Assembly (NCBI GenBank): GCA_024508855.1
Contig: JANINJ010000091.1
Span: forward strand, 30,152 to 94,151
Direction: 5' to 3'
Length of the DNA: 64,000 nt
Source: Xanthobacteraceae bacterium
GTDB lineage: Bacteria > Pseudomonadota > Alphaproteobacteria > Rhizobiales > Xanthobacteraceae
This document shows positions 37,818 to 46,257 of this stretch, piece after piece. Made by a program: the position numbers and the translations under genes. Below the pieces are notes generated by a model, which was not told where the DNA came from, made no database searches, and saw nothing but the letters and a program-made list of their open reading frames with translations. How positions within the stretch are numbered: position 1 is the first letter of the stretch; every line of letters starts with the position of its first letter.

Positions 37818-39208
37818 CGGCGCTGCACGACCTCTCCGCCGTCGAACTGCTGTCGGGATATCACGGCAAGAAATTCTCCCCGAGCGAAGTGCTGGAAGAC
37901 GTCATCGCGCGTGTCGAGACGTGGGAGCCCCACATCAAGGCGCTGTATGCGTTCGATCCCGATGGCGCCCGCGCCGTCGCCAAGGCTTCGACCGCACGCT
38001 GGCAAAAGGGCGAGCCGATCGGTTCGCTCGATGGCGTGCCCACCACCGTCAAGGAGAACGTCGCCACCAAGGGCGTGCCGGTGCCGCTCGGTGCGGCCAC
38101 GACCACGCTGGTGCCCGCGCCTGCCGACGCACCGCCCGCCGCGCGATTGCGCGAAGCCGGCGCGGTGATCTTCTCCAAGACCACGATGCCGGATTACGGC
38201 ATGCTGTCGTCGGGCTTGTCGAGCTTCCATCCCCTCACCCGCAATCCGTGGGACGTCAGCAAGAATCCCGGCGGCTCCAGTGCCGGCGCCGGCGCAGCAG
38301 GTGCCGCCGGATATGGGCCGCTGCATCTCGGCACCGATATCGGCGGCTCGGTGCGGCTGCCTGCCTGCTGGTGCGGCCTCGTCGCGCTCAAGCCGAGCCT
38401 CGGACGCATTCCGATCGATCCGCCCTATGTCGGCCGCGTTGCCGGACCGATGACGCGCACGGTCGACGACGCCGCATTGATGATGAGCGTGCTGTCGCTT
38501 CCCGATGCGCGCGACAGCATGAGCCTGCCGCCGTCCGATATCGACTGGCCATCGCTCGAGGTCTCGCCGAAAGGCAAGCGCATCGGCCTGCTGCTCGATC
38601 TCGGTTTCGGTGACACGCTGGAGGACGAGGTTCGCAACACGGTTCAAGCCGCCGCCCGCGCGTTCGAATCTGCCGGGGCGTCGGTGAAGGAAATTTCCGG
38701 ACCGATGACGCGCGAGATGCTCGACGGGCTCGATGCGTTCTGGCGCGCCCGCTCGTGGGACGACCTGTCGAAGATGTCGCCGGAGGTGCGCAGCAAGGCG
38801 TTGCCGTATATCTACAAGTGGGCCGAAGGTGGCGCAAAACTGTCCGGCGTCGATGTGGTGCGCGGCTTCAACGCCACCATGGCGATCCGTGCCGCCGCTG
38901 CGCAATTGTTCGCCGATCTCGACTACGTGATCTCGCCGGTTTCGCCGGTGGTGAAATTCGGCGCCGAACTGGCCGCCCCGCGCAACGATCCGGCCAAGCC
39001 GTTTGAGCACATCGCCTATACCGTGCCATGGAACATGTCGGAGAATCCGGCCGCGTCGATCAACGGCGGTTACGATGCCTCTGGCTTCCCGATCGGCGTG
39101 CAGATCATCGGCCGGCGGTTCGACGATCTCGGCGTGCTGCGCATGGCCAAGACCTTTGAAGGCTTGCGCGGTCCACAGAAGTCGTGGCCGGTGCCGCCAA
39201 ACAACTGA
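37814..39208 (+). CDS. Amidase (amidase signature family)
   Basis: A 464-residue Ser-Ser-Lys hydrolase. The catalytic Lys is in GVPTTVKENVATKG, the middle Ser in NPGGSSAGAGA and the nucleophile in TDIGGSVRLPA. It overlaps the M20D amidohydrolase gene, so the pair probably act on related amides in one pathway. Alternatives in this family (allophanate hydrolase, GatA) are less likely because gatB and gatC are absent and the length fits stand-alone amidases. Confidence 0.92.
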   Translation: MTALHDLSAVELLSGYHGKKFSPSEVLEDVIARVETWEPHIKALYAFDPDGARAVAKASTARWQKGEPIGSLDGVPTTVKENVATKGVPVPLGAATTTLVPAPADAPPAARLREAGAVIFSKTTMPDYGMLSSGLSSFHPLTRNPWDVSKNPGGSSAGAGAAGAAGYGPLHLGTDIGGSVRLPACWCGLVALKPSLGRIPIDPPYVGRVAGPMTRTVDDAALMMSVLSLPDARDSMSLPPSDIDWPSLEVSPKGKRIGLLLDLGFGDTLEDEVRNTVQAAARAFESAGASVKEISGPMTREMLDGLDAFWRARSWDDLSKMSPEVRSKALPYIYKWAEGGAKLSGVDVVRGFNATMAIRAAAAQLFADLDYVISPVSPVVKFGAELAAPRNDPAKPFEHIAYTVPWNMSENPAASINGGYDASGFPIGVQIIGRRFDDLGVLRMAKTFEGLRGPQKSWPVPPNN

Positions 39209-39216
39209 GCTGGCCC

Positions 39217-39321
39217 CGTCATCCTGAGGTGGCGACGCGAAGCGGCGCCCTCGAAGGATGAACGGCCGAGCATCGCAACATCATCCTTCGAGTCTCGCTG
39301 CGCTCGCACTTCAGGATGACG
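39217..39321. repeat. REP-like interspersed repeat, copy 1
   Basis: An imperfect palindrome of about 105 bases beginning CGTCATCCTGAGGTG and ending with the near complement CAGGATGACG. It contains two inner arms, CTCGAAGGATG and CATCCTTCGAG. The same layout recurs at 40267-40370, 59218-59321 and 63759-63882. Confidence 0.85.
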
Positions 39322-39359
39322 ACAACCCACTAGAATGAAAATCTAACAGAGGACTTTCC

Positions 39360-40250
39360 ATGGCCTACGAGACCATCAAATACGACGTCGCCGACCAGAT
39401 CCTCACCATCACCTTGAACCGTCCCGAGAAGCTCAACGCGTTCAACGCCACGATGATGAATGAACTGATCGACGCCTTCGACAAGGCCGATGCGGACGAT
39501 AACGTGCGCGCCATCATCGTCACCGGCGAAGGCCGCGCCTTCTGCGCCGGCGCCGACCTTTCTTCCGGCGGCGATACTTTCGACCGCGATGCCAAGCGGG
39601 GCCCGGCCAAGCGCCTCGCCAATGGCGACGTCGATTACAGCGATCCCGGCATTCGTGACGGCGGCGGCCAGGTGACGTTGCGCATCTTCAAGTGCCTGAA
39701 GCCCGTAATCGGCGCGATCAACGGGCCGGCGGTCGGCATCGGCGTCACCATGCAGTTGCCGATGGACATCCGCATCGCTTCGGACAACGCGCGCTTCGGC
39801 TTCGTATTCTCCCAGCGCGGCATCGTGCCGGAAGCGGCGTCGAGCTGGTTCCTGCCGCGGCTCGTCGGCATCTCGCAGGCACTGGAATGGTGCTACTCCG
39901 GCCGCGTCTTCCCGGCACAGGAAGCGCTCGCCGGCCACCTCGTCAGCAAGGTGGTTGCCCCGGATCAACTGATCCCGACCGCGCGCGAACTGGCGCGCAG
40001 CTTCATCGACAAGACCGCGCCGGTCTCGATCGCCCTGATCCGTCAGCAGATGTGGCGCCTGATGGGTGCGGACGATCCGATGGAGGCCCACAAGGTCGAC
40101 AGCCGCGGCATCTACGCGCGCGGACGATCCGACGACGTCAAGGAAGGCGTGACCTCGTTCCTTGAAAAGCGCCCCGCGCAATTCAAGAACAAGGTCTCCA
40201 CCGATATGCCTTCATATTATCCGTGGTGGGCCGAGCGGGAATACAAGTAA
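39360..40250 (+). CDS. Enoyl-CoA hydratase/isomerase family protein (crotonase)
   Basis: A 296-residue crotonase-fold enzyme acting on acyl-CoA. The oxyanion loops are TGEGRAFCAGADLSSGG and GPAVGIGVTMQLPMDIRIAS, with RGIVPEAASSWFLPRLVG as the acidic helix (the Glu is present). It is somewhat longer than typical hydratases because of an insertion after the first loop (DRDAKRGPAKRLANGD). Residue Glu-Ala-Ala at the second catalytic position suggests an isomerase or hydratase; a thioesterase-like role cannot be excluded. AGAGGA precedes the ATG. Confidence 0.88.
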   Translation: MAYETIKYDVADQILTITLNRPEKLNAFNATMMNELIDAFDKADADDNVRAIIVTGEGRAFCAGADLSSGGDTFDRDAKRGPAKRLANGDVDYSDPGIRDGGGQVTLRIFKCLKPVIGAINGPAVGIGVTMQLPMDIRIASDNARFGFVFSQRGIVPEAASSWFLPRLVGISQALEWCYSGRVFPAQEALAGHLVSKVVAPDQLIPTARELARSFIDKTAPVSIALIRQQMWRLMGADDPMEAHKVDSRGIYARGRSDDVKEGVTSFLEKRPAQFKNKVSTDMPSYYPWWAEREYK

Positions 40251-40266
40251 CCGCAATTCCAAACGT

Positions 40267-40370
40267 CGTCATCCTGAGGTGCGCGGAAGCGCGCCTCGAA
40301 GGGTAGTGGTGCAGACAGGCGTCGTCCTTCGAGGCTCCACGCGTTCCGCGCGTCGCACCTCAGGATGACG
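40267..40370. repeat. REP-like interspersed repeat, copy 2
   Basis: Begins CGTCATCCTGAGGTG and ends CACCTCAGGATGACG, a perfect outer palindrome, with the inner CTCGAAGG / CCTTCGAG arms. It lies in the gap between the convergent crotonase and quinone reductase genes and directly abuts the stop codon of the latter. Confidence 0.87.
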
Positions 40371-41348
40371 CTACCCCGTCGTCAACGCCACCCGCCCGAT
40401 CGCCTTGCGGTCGATCAATAGCCGCATGGCCTTGGCGACGTCGGCCAACGGCAAACGGTGTGAAATGTTGGGACGGATGCGTCCGGCTTCGGCCCATTCG
40501 TTCAACGCCTTGAATCGCGCGACGTTGAGCGACGGATCTCTCCGCGCGGCTTCGCCGGCCCGTACGCCGAGCACGCTTGCACCCTTGATCAGCACGTGGT
40601 TGGTCTTGGCGAGACCAATGCCGCCAGTGAAGCCGATCACCAGAATCCGCGCGCCCCATGCGATGCAGCGCATGCTTTCTTCGAACGCCTCACCGCCTAC
40701 CGGATCGAACACCACATCGACGCCCCGGCCGTCGGTAATGCCCTTGACGAGATCGCGAAGCGGCTTCTGACTCGACAGGATACAGTGATCGGCGCCGCGC
40801 GCCTGCGCCACTGCGAGCTTTTCCTTGCTCGATGCCACCGCGATCACGTTCGCGCCGAGCACCTTGCCGATCTCGACGGCCGCGAGGCCGACGCCGCCGC
40901 CGGCGCCCTGCACCAGCAGCGTCTCGCCCGGCTTGATCTGAGCGCGATCGACCAGCGCATGATAGGCAGTTCCGTGCGCGGCAAGAAAGGTTGCGCCTTC
41001 GGCATAGTCGAACGTGGACGGCAGCGGCACGATGTGTTCGGGCGTCACCGCCACTTCATCGGCGTAACCGCCATGGCGCAGCTTGACGATCACGCGATCC
41101 TTCGCCTTGAAGCCGCGCAGATCCTTGCCGACCTCGATGATGTCGCCCGCGGCCTCCATGCCCGGCGTGAACGGCAATTCCGGCTTGAACTGATATTCTC
41201 CCGCGACCATCAGGATATCGGGAAAATTGATCCCGGCGGCGCGGATCGCGACACGTACCTTGCCCGGCGCAAGCGGCGTCGCGCATACGGTCTCCACGCG
41301 CAGGGTTTCCGGCGCGCCGAGTTCGCGACAGACGACGGCCCTCGGCAT
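40371..41348 (-). CDS. NADPH:quinone oxidoreductase family protein
   Basis: A 325-residue zinc-independent medium-chain dehydrogenase of the quinone oxidoreductase type. GINFPDILMVAGEYQ marks the family, followed by AHGTAYHALVDRAQIKPGETLLVQGAGGGVGLAA for NADPH binding, and DVVFDPVGGEAF. No zinc ligands are seen. Its start overlaps the stop of the upstream isomerase gene by one base, in an operon with a GST. Together they suggest reduction or detoxification of an alpha,beta-unsaturated carbonyl or quinone. Confidence 0.9.
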   Translation of the reverse strand: MPRAVVCRELGAPETLRVETVCATPLAPGKVRVAIRAAGINFPDILMVAGEYQFKPELPFTPGMEAAGDIIEVGKDLRGFKAKDRVIVKLRHGGYADEVAVTPEHIVPLPSTFDYAEGATFLAAHGTAYHALVDRAQIKPGETLLVQGAGGGVGLAAVEIGKVLGANVIAVASSKEKLAVAQARGADHCILSSQKPLRDLVKGITDGRGVDVVFDPVGGEAFEESMRCIAWGARILVIGFTGGIGLAKTNHVLIKGASVLGVRAGEAARRDPSLNVARFKALNEWAEAGRIRPNISHRLPLADVAKAMRLLIDRKAIGRVALTTG

Positions 41349-41959
41349 CAGGCCGCACCGGCTTTGGCGCGCTGCAGCGCTTCGCGGATCAGCGGCAGCC
41401 GGTCGTTGCCGAAATACATGTCGGTCTTGTTGATGAAGATGGTCGGCGAGCCGAAGCCGCCCCGCGCCATCACCTCATCGGTATTGGCTTTGAGCTGGTT
41501 CTTCACCGCCTGGTCGCCGATGCCCTTGAAGAATTCGGCCGGATCGATACCGACCTTGGCGCAAATCTCCTCCAGCACCGCATCCTGCGAGATGTCCTTG
41601 TCGTCGCCCCAATAGGCCTCGAACGCAGCCGTCGCGAACGGCACCATGGCGTCGTTGCCGAGCCAGATGCAGCCGCGCATCACCTTGACGCTGTTCACCG
41701 GAAACACCGTCGGCGGAAACTTGATCGCGAGCCCCGCAGAGCGGGCCCAGTCTTCCAGATCCTTCTTCATGTAACGCGCCTTCGGCACTACCGGCTTTTC
41801 GCGCGACGCATAGACGCTCGGATTGATGGAATTGAAAATTCCGCCGACCAAAATCGGCCGCCACGAGATCGGCTCGCCCAGCTCCTTCGCCAACGGCTGG
41901 ATGTTGTGAAAGGCGAGATAAGTCCAGGGACTCGAGCAGTCAAAAAAGAATTCGATCAT
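41348..41959 (-). CDS. 2-hydroxychromene-2-carboxylate isomerase-like (DsbA family)
   Basis: A 203-residue kappa-class GST/DsbA-fold protein. The N-terminal FFFDCSSPWTYLAFHNIQ has the Ser-Pro-Trp active segment of HCCA isomerases, followed by the helical insertion and GGFGSPTIFINKTDMYFGNDRL at the end. In naphthalene catabolism the enzyme isomerises hydroxychromene carboxylate with glutathione. No naphthalene dioxygenase is seen here, so the actual substrate is open. AAGGAAG precedes ATG 41959. Confidence 0.87.
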   Translation of the reverse strand: MIEFFFDCSSPWTYLAFHNIQPLAKELGEPISWRPILVGGIFNSINPSVYASREKPVVPKARYMKKDLEDWARSAGLAIKFPPTVFPVNSVKVMRGCIWLGNDAMVPFATAAFEAYWGDDKDISQDAVLEEICAKVGIDPAEFFKGIGDQAVKNQLKANTDEVMARGGFGSPTIFINKTDMYFGNDRLPLIREALQRAKAGAA

Positions 41960-42009
41960 GTGGCTTCCTTGCTATTCGCGTGACGACGGTGATTTGAGTG
42001 AGATCGTCG

Positions 42010-42711
42010 TCAGCTCTTGCCGACGGGTTCGGGAGACTTGATCCCGAACATGATCCGGCGGGCATTTTCGTCGAACGGCTCCTTGACGAACTTGCCGATC
42101 GCAAGTCCGGCCTGCACCTGCGGCCGCGCACGCACCTCGGCGTACCAGCGCTTGACGTTCGGATAATCGTCCAGCGTGAAACCCTGCGCCTTGTGCGTCA
42201 TGGTCCACGGGAAACAGGCGATATCGGCGATGGAATAGTCGCCGGCGACGTAGCGCCCGGTCTTGCCGAGCTGCCGGTCGAGCACGCTATAGAGCCGCGC
42301 CGCCTCACGCCGATAGCGATCGATCGCGTATGGAATCTTCTCCGGCGCATAGAGCGCGAAGTGGCCGTGCTGGCCGAGCATCGGCCCGAGGCCGCCCATC
42401 TGCCACATCAGCCACTCGATCACATTCGAGCGCGCCCGCACGTCGGTCGGCAGAAACCGGCCGGTCTTGTCGGCGAGATAGATCAGGATCGCTCCAGTCT
42501 CGAACACTGAAATCGGCTCGCCACCGTCGTTCGGCGCGCGATCGACGATTGCCGGAATCCGGTTGTTGGGGCTGATCTCGAGGAATTCCGGCTTGAACTG
42601 ATCGCCGGCGCGAATGTCCACCGGAATGACCGTATACGGCAGCCCAAGCTCCTCCAGCATGATCGAAATCTTCCAGCCGTTGGGCGTCGGGGCGTAGTGC
42701 AGGTCGATCAT
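42010..42711 (-). CDS. Glutathione S-transferase family protein (Nu/YfcG-like)
   Basis: A 233-residue GST. The N-terminal thioredoxin-like domain holds MIDLHYAPTPNGWKISIMLEE, then NNRIPAIVD and ESISVFETGAILIYLADK-like glutathione contact segment (GGEPISVFETGAIL). The C-terminal helical domain contains YSIADIACFPW. The TPNGWK segment and the disposition match YfcG/Nu-class disulfide-bond reductases. The ATG at 42711 gives the family N-terminus. It is the first gene of the GST, HCCA isomerase, quinone reductase operon. Confidence 0.9.
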   Translation of the reverse strand: MIDLHYAPTPNGWKISIMLEELGLPYTVIPVDIRAGDQFKPEFLEISPNNRIPAIVDRAPNDGGEPISVFETGAILIYLADKTGRFLPTDVRARSNVIEWLMWQMGGLGPMLGQHGHFALYAPEKIPYAIDRYRREAARLYSVLDRQLGKTGRYVAGDYSIADIACFPWTMTHKAQGFTLDDYPNVKRWYAEVRARPQVQAGLAIGKFVKEPFDENARRIMFGIKSPEPVGKS

Positions 42712-42865
42712 GAGGCGTCCGGCTCGGTGGATCAAAGATTCACTCTACCCTTCCTGGCGGGTCCAAACCAACACCTCGCCACGGCATATGTACGCAGCGC
42801 TCAAGACATGGCACGCGGAGCTTGCTAGAACAAAGTCCAACAGGACACATTCTTAGGGGGCCACA

Positions 42866-43888
42866 ATGCTGTTTCCGACGACCAATGCCGGCTCGCTGCC
42901 GAAACCCGAATGGCTGGCCGAGCCGAACACGCTGTGGGCTCCATGGAAATCGGAGGGCGCTGAACTCGCGCGCGCCAAGCGCGATGCCACCGTTCTCGCG
43001 GTGAAACTGCAGGAAGACGCCGATATCGACATCGTGACCGAAGGCGAGCAGTCGCGGCAGCATTTCGTCCACGGCTTCCTGGAAAGCGTCGAAGGCATCG
43101 ACTTCGCGCACAAGGTCGAGATGGGCATCCGCAACGACCGCTACAAAGCCATGGTGCCGCAGGTGATCGCGCCGCTGCGCCTCAAGGGCCGCGTCCATGC
43201 CGCCGAGGCCCGAACCGCCCGCGCCCACACCAAACGTCAAATCAAATTTACGTTGCCGGGCCCGATGACGCTGATCGACACCATCGCCGATCGCCACTAT
43301 GGCGACCGCGTGAAGATGGCCTTCGCATTTGCGGAATTGCTCAATGAGGAAGCAAAGGCCTTGCAAGCCGATGGCATCGATCTGATCCAGTTCGACGAGC
43401 CGGCCTTCAACGTCTACATGACCGAGGCCGCGGACTGGGGCATCCAGGCGCTGGAGCGCGCGGCGCAAGGTCTTACCTGCGCTACCGCGGTGCACATCTG
43501 CTACGGTTACGGCATCAAGGCCAATATCGACTGGAAGAATGCGCTCGGCGAGGAATGGCGGCAGTACGAGGAAATCTTCCCGGCCATCGCAAAAAGCGCA
43601 ATCCAGCAGGTCGCCATCGAATGCGTCAACTCGCGGGTGCCGCTCGATCTGCTCAAGCTGCTCGACGGCAAGGTGGTGCAGGCCGGCGTGATCGACGTCG
43701 CTAACGATGCCATCGAGACGCCGGAGGGCATCGCCGAGACTGTCGAGGCGGTGCTGAAATTCGTGCCGAAGGAACGCGTCGTGCTCACCACCAACTGCGG
43801 CATGGCGCCGATGCATCGCGATATCGCCGAAGCCAAACTCAATGCGCTCGGCGCCGGCGCCAAGCTGGCAAGGCAGCGCTTCGGCTGA
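42866..43888 (+). CDS. Cobalamin-independent methionine synthase-like protein (core MetE)
   Basis: A 340-residue protein equal to the C-terminal catalytic half of MetE. Zinc ligands are expected in AVHICYGYG (His, Cys) and the late Cys in LTTNCGMAP; IDLIQFDEPAF carries a conserved acidic substrate residue. The N-terminal half of MetE, which helps bind the polyglutamated folate, is absent. Family members are annotated as methionine synthase II or as methyltransferases that may use methylcobamide rather than folate. No corrinoid gene is adjacent. Confidence 0.85.
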   Translation: MLFPTTNAGSLPKPEWLAEPNTLWAPWKSEGAELARAKRDATVLAVKLQEDADIDIVTEGEQSRQHFVHGFLESVEGIDFAHKVEMGIRNDRYKAMVPQVIAPLRLKGRVHAAEARTARAHTKRQIKFTLPGPMTLIDTIADRHYGDRVKMAFAFAELLNEEAKALQADGIDLIQFDEPAFNVYMTEAADWGIQALERAAQGLTCATAVHICYGYGIKANIDWKNALGEEWRQYEEIFPAIAKSAIQQVAIECVNSRVPLDLLKLLDGKVVQAGVIDVANDAIETPEGIAETVEAVLKFVPKERVVLTTNCGMAPMHRDIAEAKLNALGAGAKLARQRFG

Positions 43889-44042
43889 GTTCCGATTTTC
43901 CAGCGCCGGCCTGAACCGGATCGATTTGCGGCGCGACCAAATCGCGGGGCGGCTGCGCGCATCTCGACGCGCAGCAAGTCCGCCTCACGGAATTCGCGCC
44001 GCATCGCGCCAGCGACACTCACCTAACGCCATCGGGGGCTTC

Positions 44043-44987
44043 ATGAAGATATCATCCATTGCACTCGCCGTAGCTATCGCGCTCGGCCTGAGCGCCAATC
44101 TCACGCGCGCCGAGCAGCCGCAAGCTGCGGCAGCCGCCGCGACCGAGCTTGTGCCGAAGGATATCGGCGAAGGCGACATGAACCGCTACATCGTCAAATC
44201 CAATGGCGTGGTGGGCCTGCTCAATGCGTCGCTGCGCGGCGTCGAATCCTGGAACCGCTATCTGAGCTGGGTCAACGTGCAACGCGGCCCCACCGGCAAG
44301 GAGCGGATCATCTACGGCCTCTATTCCGTTGGCTCATCCGCCAACGACGCCATCGCCAAGGCCCGCGCATCGGCCGATGCCGAACCTTCGATCCCTGCGC
44401 TCGACACCGCAACCAAAGAACTCGCCGCGACCTTCGAAAAGCTGCTGCCGATCCTCAACGAGGCCGAAGCCTATTACGACCGCAAGGACTATCTCACCGA
44501 CGGCATGAAGGGCGGCAAGGCGCTGCACGAGAAGCTGGTGCCGGCCGCGCACGCCTTCATTGCCGCCCGCGAACGCACCGAGGCGCTGCAAAACCAGTTC
44601 AAGAGCAGCCTCGATCTGCAACAGCTTGCGCAGGTCGAGAAGAAAGAGGGCAAGAGCCGCAACTGGCACCTGCGTTACACCATGATCCAGCTCAAGCGCG
44701 CGGTCGACCTGATGCCGCGCGATCCGCGCAAGCCCGGCGACCTCAAGGCGTTCGATGCCGCGCTGGCAAGTTTCGGCGACGCGACGCGCGATTTCGACAA
44801 CGTGGTGCGCGAATCCGGCAAGAGCAGTTCGGTGGATTCCTATCCGCGCGATATCCTCGGCAACCTGCGCGAACTGCGCGCCGAATACGCCAAGCGCCGC
44901 CCCGATCCGATGACGGTTTCGATGAGCTCGCAAGGCATCATCACGCGCTACAACATGATGGTGACGATGTCGAACGTGTTCCGCTGA
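44043..44987 (+). CDS. YiiG-like DUF3829 exported protein
   Basis: A 314-residue exported protein with a signal peptide (MKISSIALAVAIALGLSANL, cleavage probably after TRA) and an all-helical DUF3829 region (YNKYIVKSN-like NRYIVKSNGVVGLLN, LNEAEAYYDRKDYLTDGMKGGK, HEKLVPAAHAFI). GGGGG precedes ATG 44043. Relatives such as YiiG are lipoproteins; no lipobox Cys is seen here, so it is likely soluble in the periplasm. Function is unknown. Confidence 0.75.
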   Translation: MKISSIALAVAIALGLSANLTRAEQPQAAAAAATELVPKDIGEGDMNRYIVKSNGVVGLLNASLRGVESWNRYLSWVNVQRGPTGKERIIYGLYSVGSSANDAIAKARASADAEPSIPALDTATKELAATFEKLLPILNEAEAYYDRKDYLTDGMKGGKALHEKLVPAAHAFIAARERTEALQNQFKSSLDLQQLAQVEKKEGKSRNWHLRYTMIQLKRAVDLMPRDPRKPGDLKAFDAALASFGDATRDFDNVVRESGKSSSVDSYPRDILGNLRELRAEYAKRRPDPMTVSMSSQGIITRYNMMVTMSNVFR

Positions 44988-45002
44988 TATCGGCCGACGA
45001 TA

Positions 45003-45623
45003 CTAGGCAATCGTCGCGCTCGAATGCAGCGTGGCGCGATAACCTGCCGCCAGCGCCCGCACCGTCGAAGGCGGCGTGAGAAGACGAACCTCGCCTTCCG
45101 GCAAGCCGGAAGCCGAATAGCCGTCGAACGACCAGCGCAGCGCCCTGCCCGCAGCGATCAGGTAGCTGTCGCCGCCGGCCTGCACCATCGCGCCATCGGG
45201 CAACCGTTCGAGCGGCATCGGCAAATCGTGCAGCCGCTTGTTGCGGCCGTCGCGCCGCTCCGTGTCGAGCACCGCATCCATCTCGGTCGCACGCGGCGTA
45301 GAGATGCCGTTGCCTTCAGCCCACGCTGCACGAAAGGCGTTGGCGTCGTCGCGGCGGCAGTAAAAGCATGGCCGATGCCCGGCTGCGAGCGCAGTCGCCT
45401 CGTCGAGAAAGAACAGTTCGGTCCAGCTTCGCTGCGCCATCACCTCGCGCCATCGTCCGCGGAATTCGCAGACACAGATGATCCACGCTTTCGTGCTCCA
45501 GCGTCGGTTCAGCAGCGTCCGCGTTGCCGGATCGTGGATGATGCCGCGATTGCCGAGAAACGTGCCGCGCTGCGGCGTCGCGACGATATCGCCTAAAGGA
45601 GTGACGCGGTTTTGCAGGGGCAT
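45003..45623 (-). CDS. Conserved hypothetical protein with HRPCFYC motif
   Basis: A 206-residue soluble protein I do not recognise. Visible are GTFLGNRGIIHDP near the start, WIICVCEFRGRWREVMAQRSWTELFFLDEA in the middle and AGHRPCFYCRRDDANAF, whose His and two Cys (C-x-x-C) look like a metal or zinc site. The C-terminal half has RLPDGAMVQAGGDSYLI. It is convergent with the DUF3829 gene. The strong conservation-like motifs and normal codon use suggest a real gene. Confidence 0.68.
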   Translation of the reverse strand: MPLQNRVTPLGDIVATPQRGTFLGNRGIIHDPATRTLLNRRWSTKAWIICVCEFRGRWREVMAQRSWTELFFLDEATALAAGHRPCFYCRRDDANAFRAAWAEGNGISTPRATEMDAVLDTERRDGRNKRLHDLPMPLERLPDGAMVQAGGDSYLIAAGRALRWSFDGYSASGLPEGEVRLLTPPSTVRALAAGYRATLHSSATIA

Positions 45624-45665
45624 GGCGGTTCACGATCAGATCAAAGTAATGTCGCAGGCTAACTC

Positions 45666-45689
45666 CCTCGCCCCGCTTGCGGGGCGAGG
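45666..45689. repeat. REP-like 24-base palindrome
   Basis: CCTCGCCCCGC and its perfect complement separated by two T bases. It lies between the hypothetical gene and the xanthine phosphoribosyltransferase gene. Palindromes with this core (CTCGCCCCGC..GCGGGGCGAG) are common interspersed repeats in these genomes; there is no strong T tract, so termination is possible but not clear. Confidence 0.7.
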
Positions 45690-45714
45690 TTAAGATTGGA
45701 CGCTTGGGCAACGA

Positions 45715-46257
45715 TTACGCCGCGCCGTCGCGGATCGGCGGCTGGAACGACAGCCCGGTATCCCACGGAAAGAAGATCCAGGTATCCTGCGATACTTCGG
45801 TGATGAACGTATCGACCAGCGGCTTGCCCATCGGCTTGGCGTAGACCGCAGCGATATGCGCTTGCGGAAACATCTCGCGCACCACGCGCGCCGTCGAGCC
45901 GGTGTCGACCAGATCGTCCACCACCAGCAGGCCGCGGCCGTCCTTGCCGCACAGTTGCGCGATCTGGTCCGAGACGCCTTTGAGGATCGTCATGTCGCCT
46001 TTCGACGTATGGTCGTAGCTGGCGAGGCAGATCGTATCGATGGTGCGGATGCCGAGTTCGCGCGCGACGATCGCCGCTGGCACCAGACCGCCGCGCGTCA
46101 CCGCCGCCAGCGCCTGAAACGGCCCTGCCCCGTTGAGCCGCCAGGCCAGCACGCGCGCATCGCGATGAAACTGATCCCACGACACCGGGAACGCCTTGTC
46201 CGCGCGCGCCTGATCGATCCTGCTTTGGTCGCTATTGCCGGGCAACTGCCGCTCCAT
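45715..46257 (-). CDS. gpt: Xanthine phosphoribosyltransferase
   Basis: A purine salvage enzyme that joins xanthine or guanine to phosphoribosyl pyrophosphate. The 180 residues contain [19 protein letters not shown] and the PRPP loop [14 protein letters not shown] late WIFFPWD gives the base-binding Trp and the YAKP segment belongs to the Gpt family. The ATG directly follows the stop of the CinA-like gene, so the two genes are cotranscribed. Confidence 0.9.
   Translation of the reverse strand: MERQLPGNSDQSRIDQARADKAFPVSWDQFHRDARVLAWRLNGAGPFQALAAVTRGGLVPAAIVARELGIRTIDTICLASYDHTSKGDMTILKGVSDQIAQLCGKDGRGLLVVDDLVDTGSTARVVREMFPQAHIAAVYAKPMGKPLVDTFITEVSQDTWIFFPWDTGLSFQPPIRDGAA

Noticed and set aside
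39217..40370. Repeat copies flanking the crotonase gene considered as a composite mobile element
   Set aside because: The two copies have different middle parts and no transposase lies between them; REP-like elements explain them better.
45666..45689. Palindrome considered as a Rho-independent terminator
   Set aside because: The stem is strong but no run of T follows on either strand, so it is listed as a repeat.
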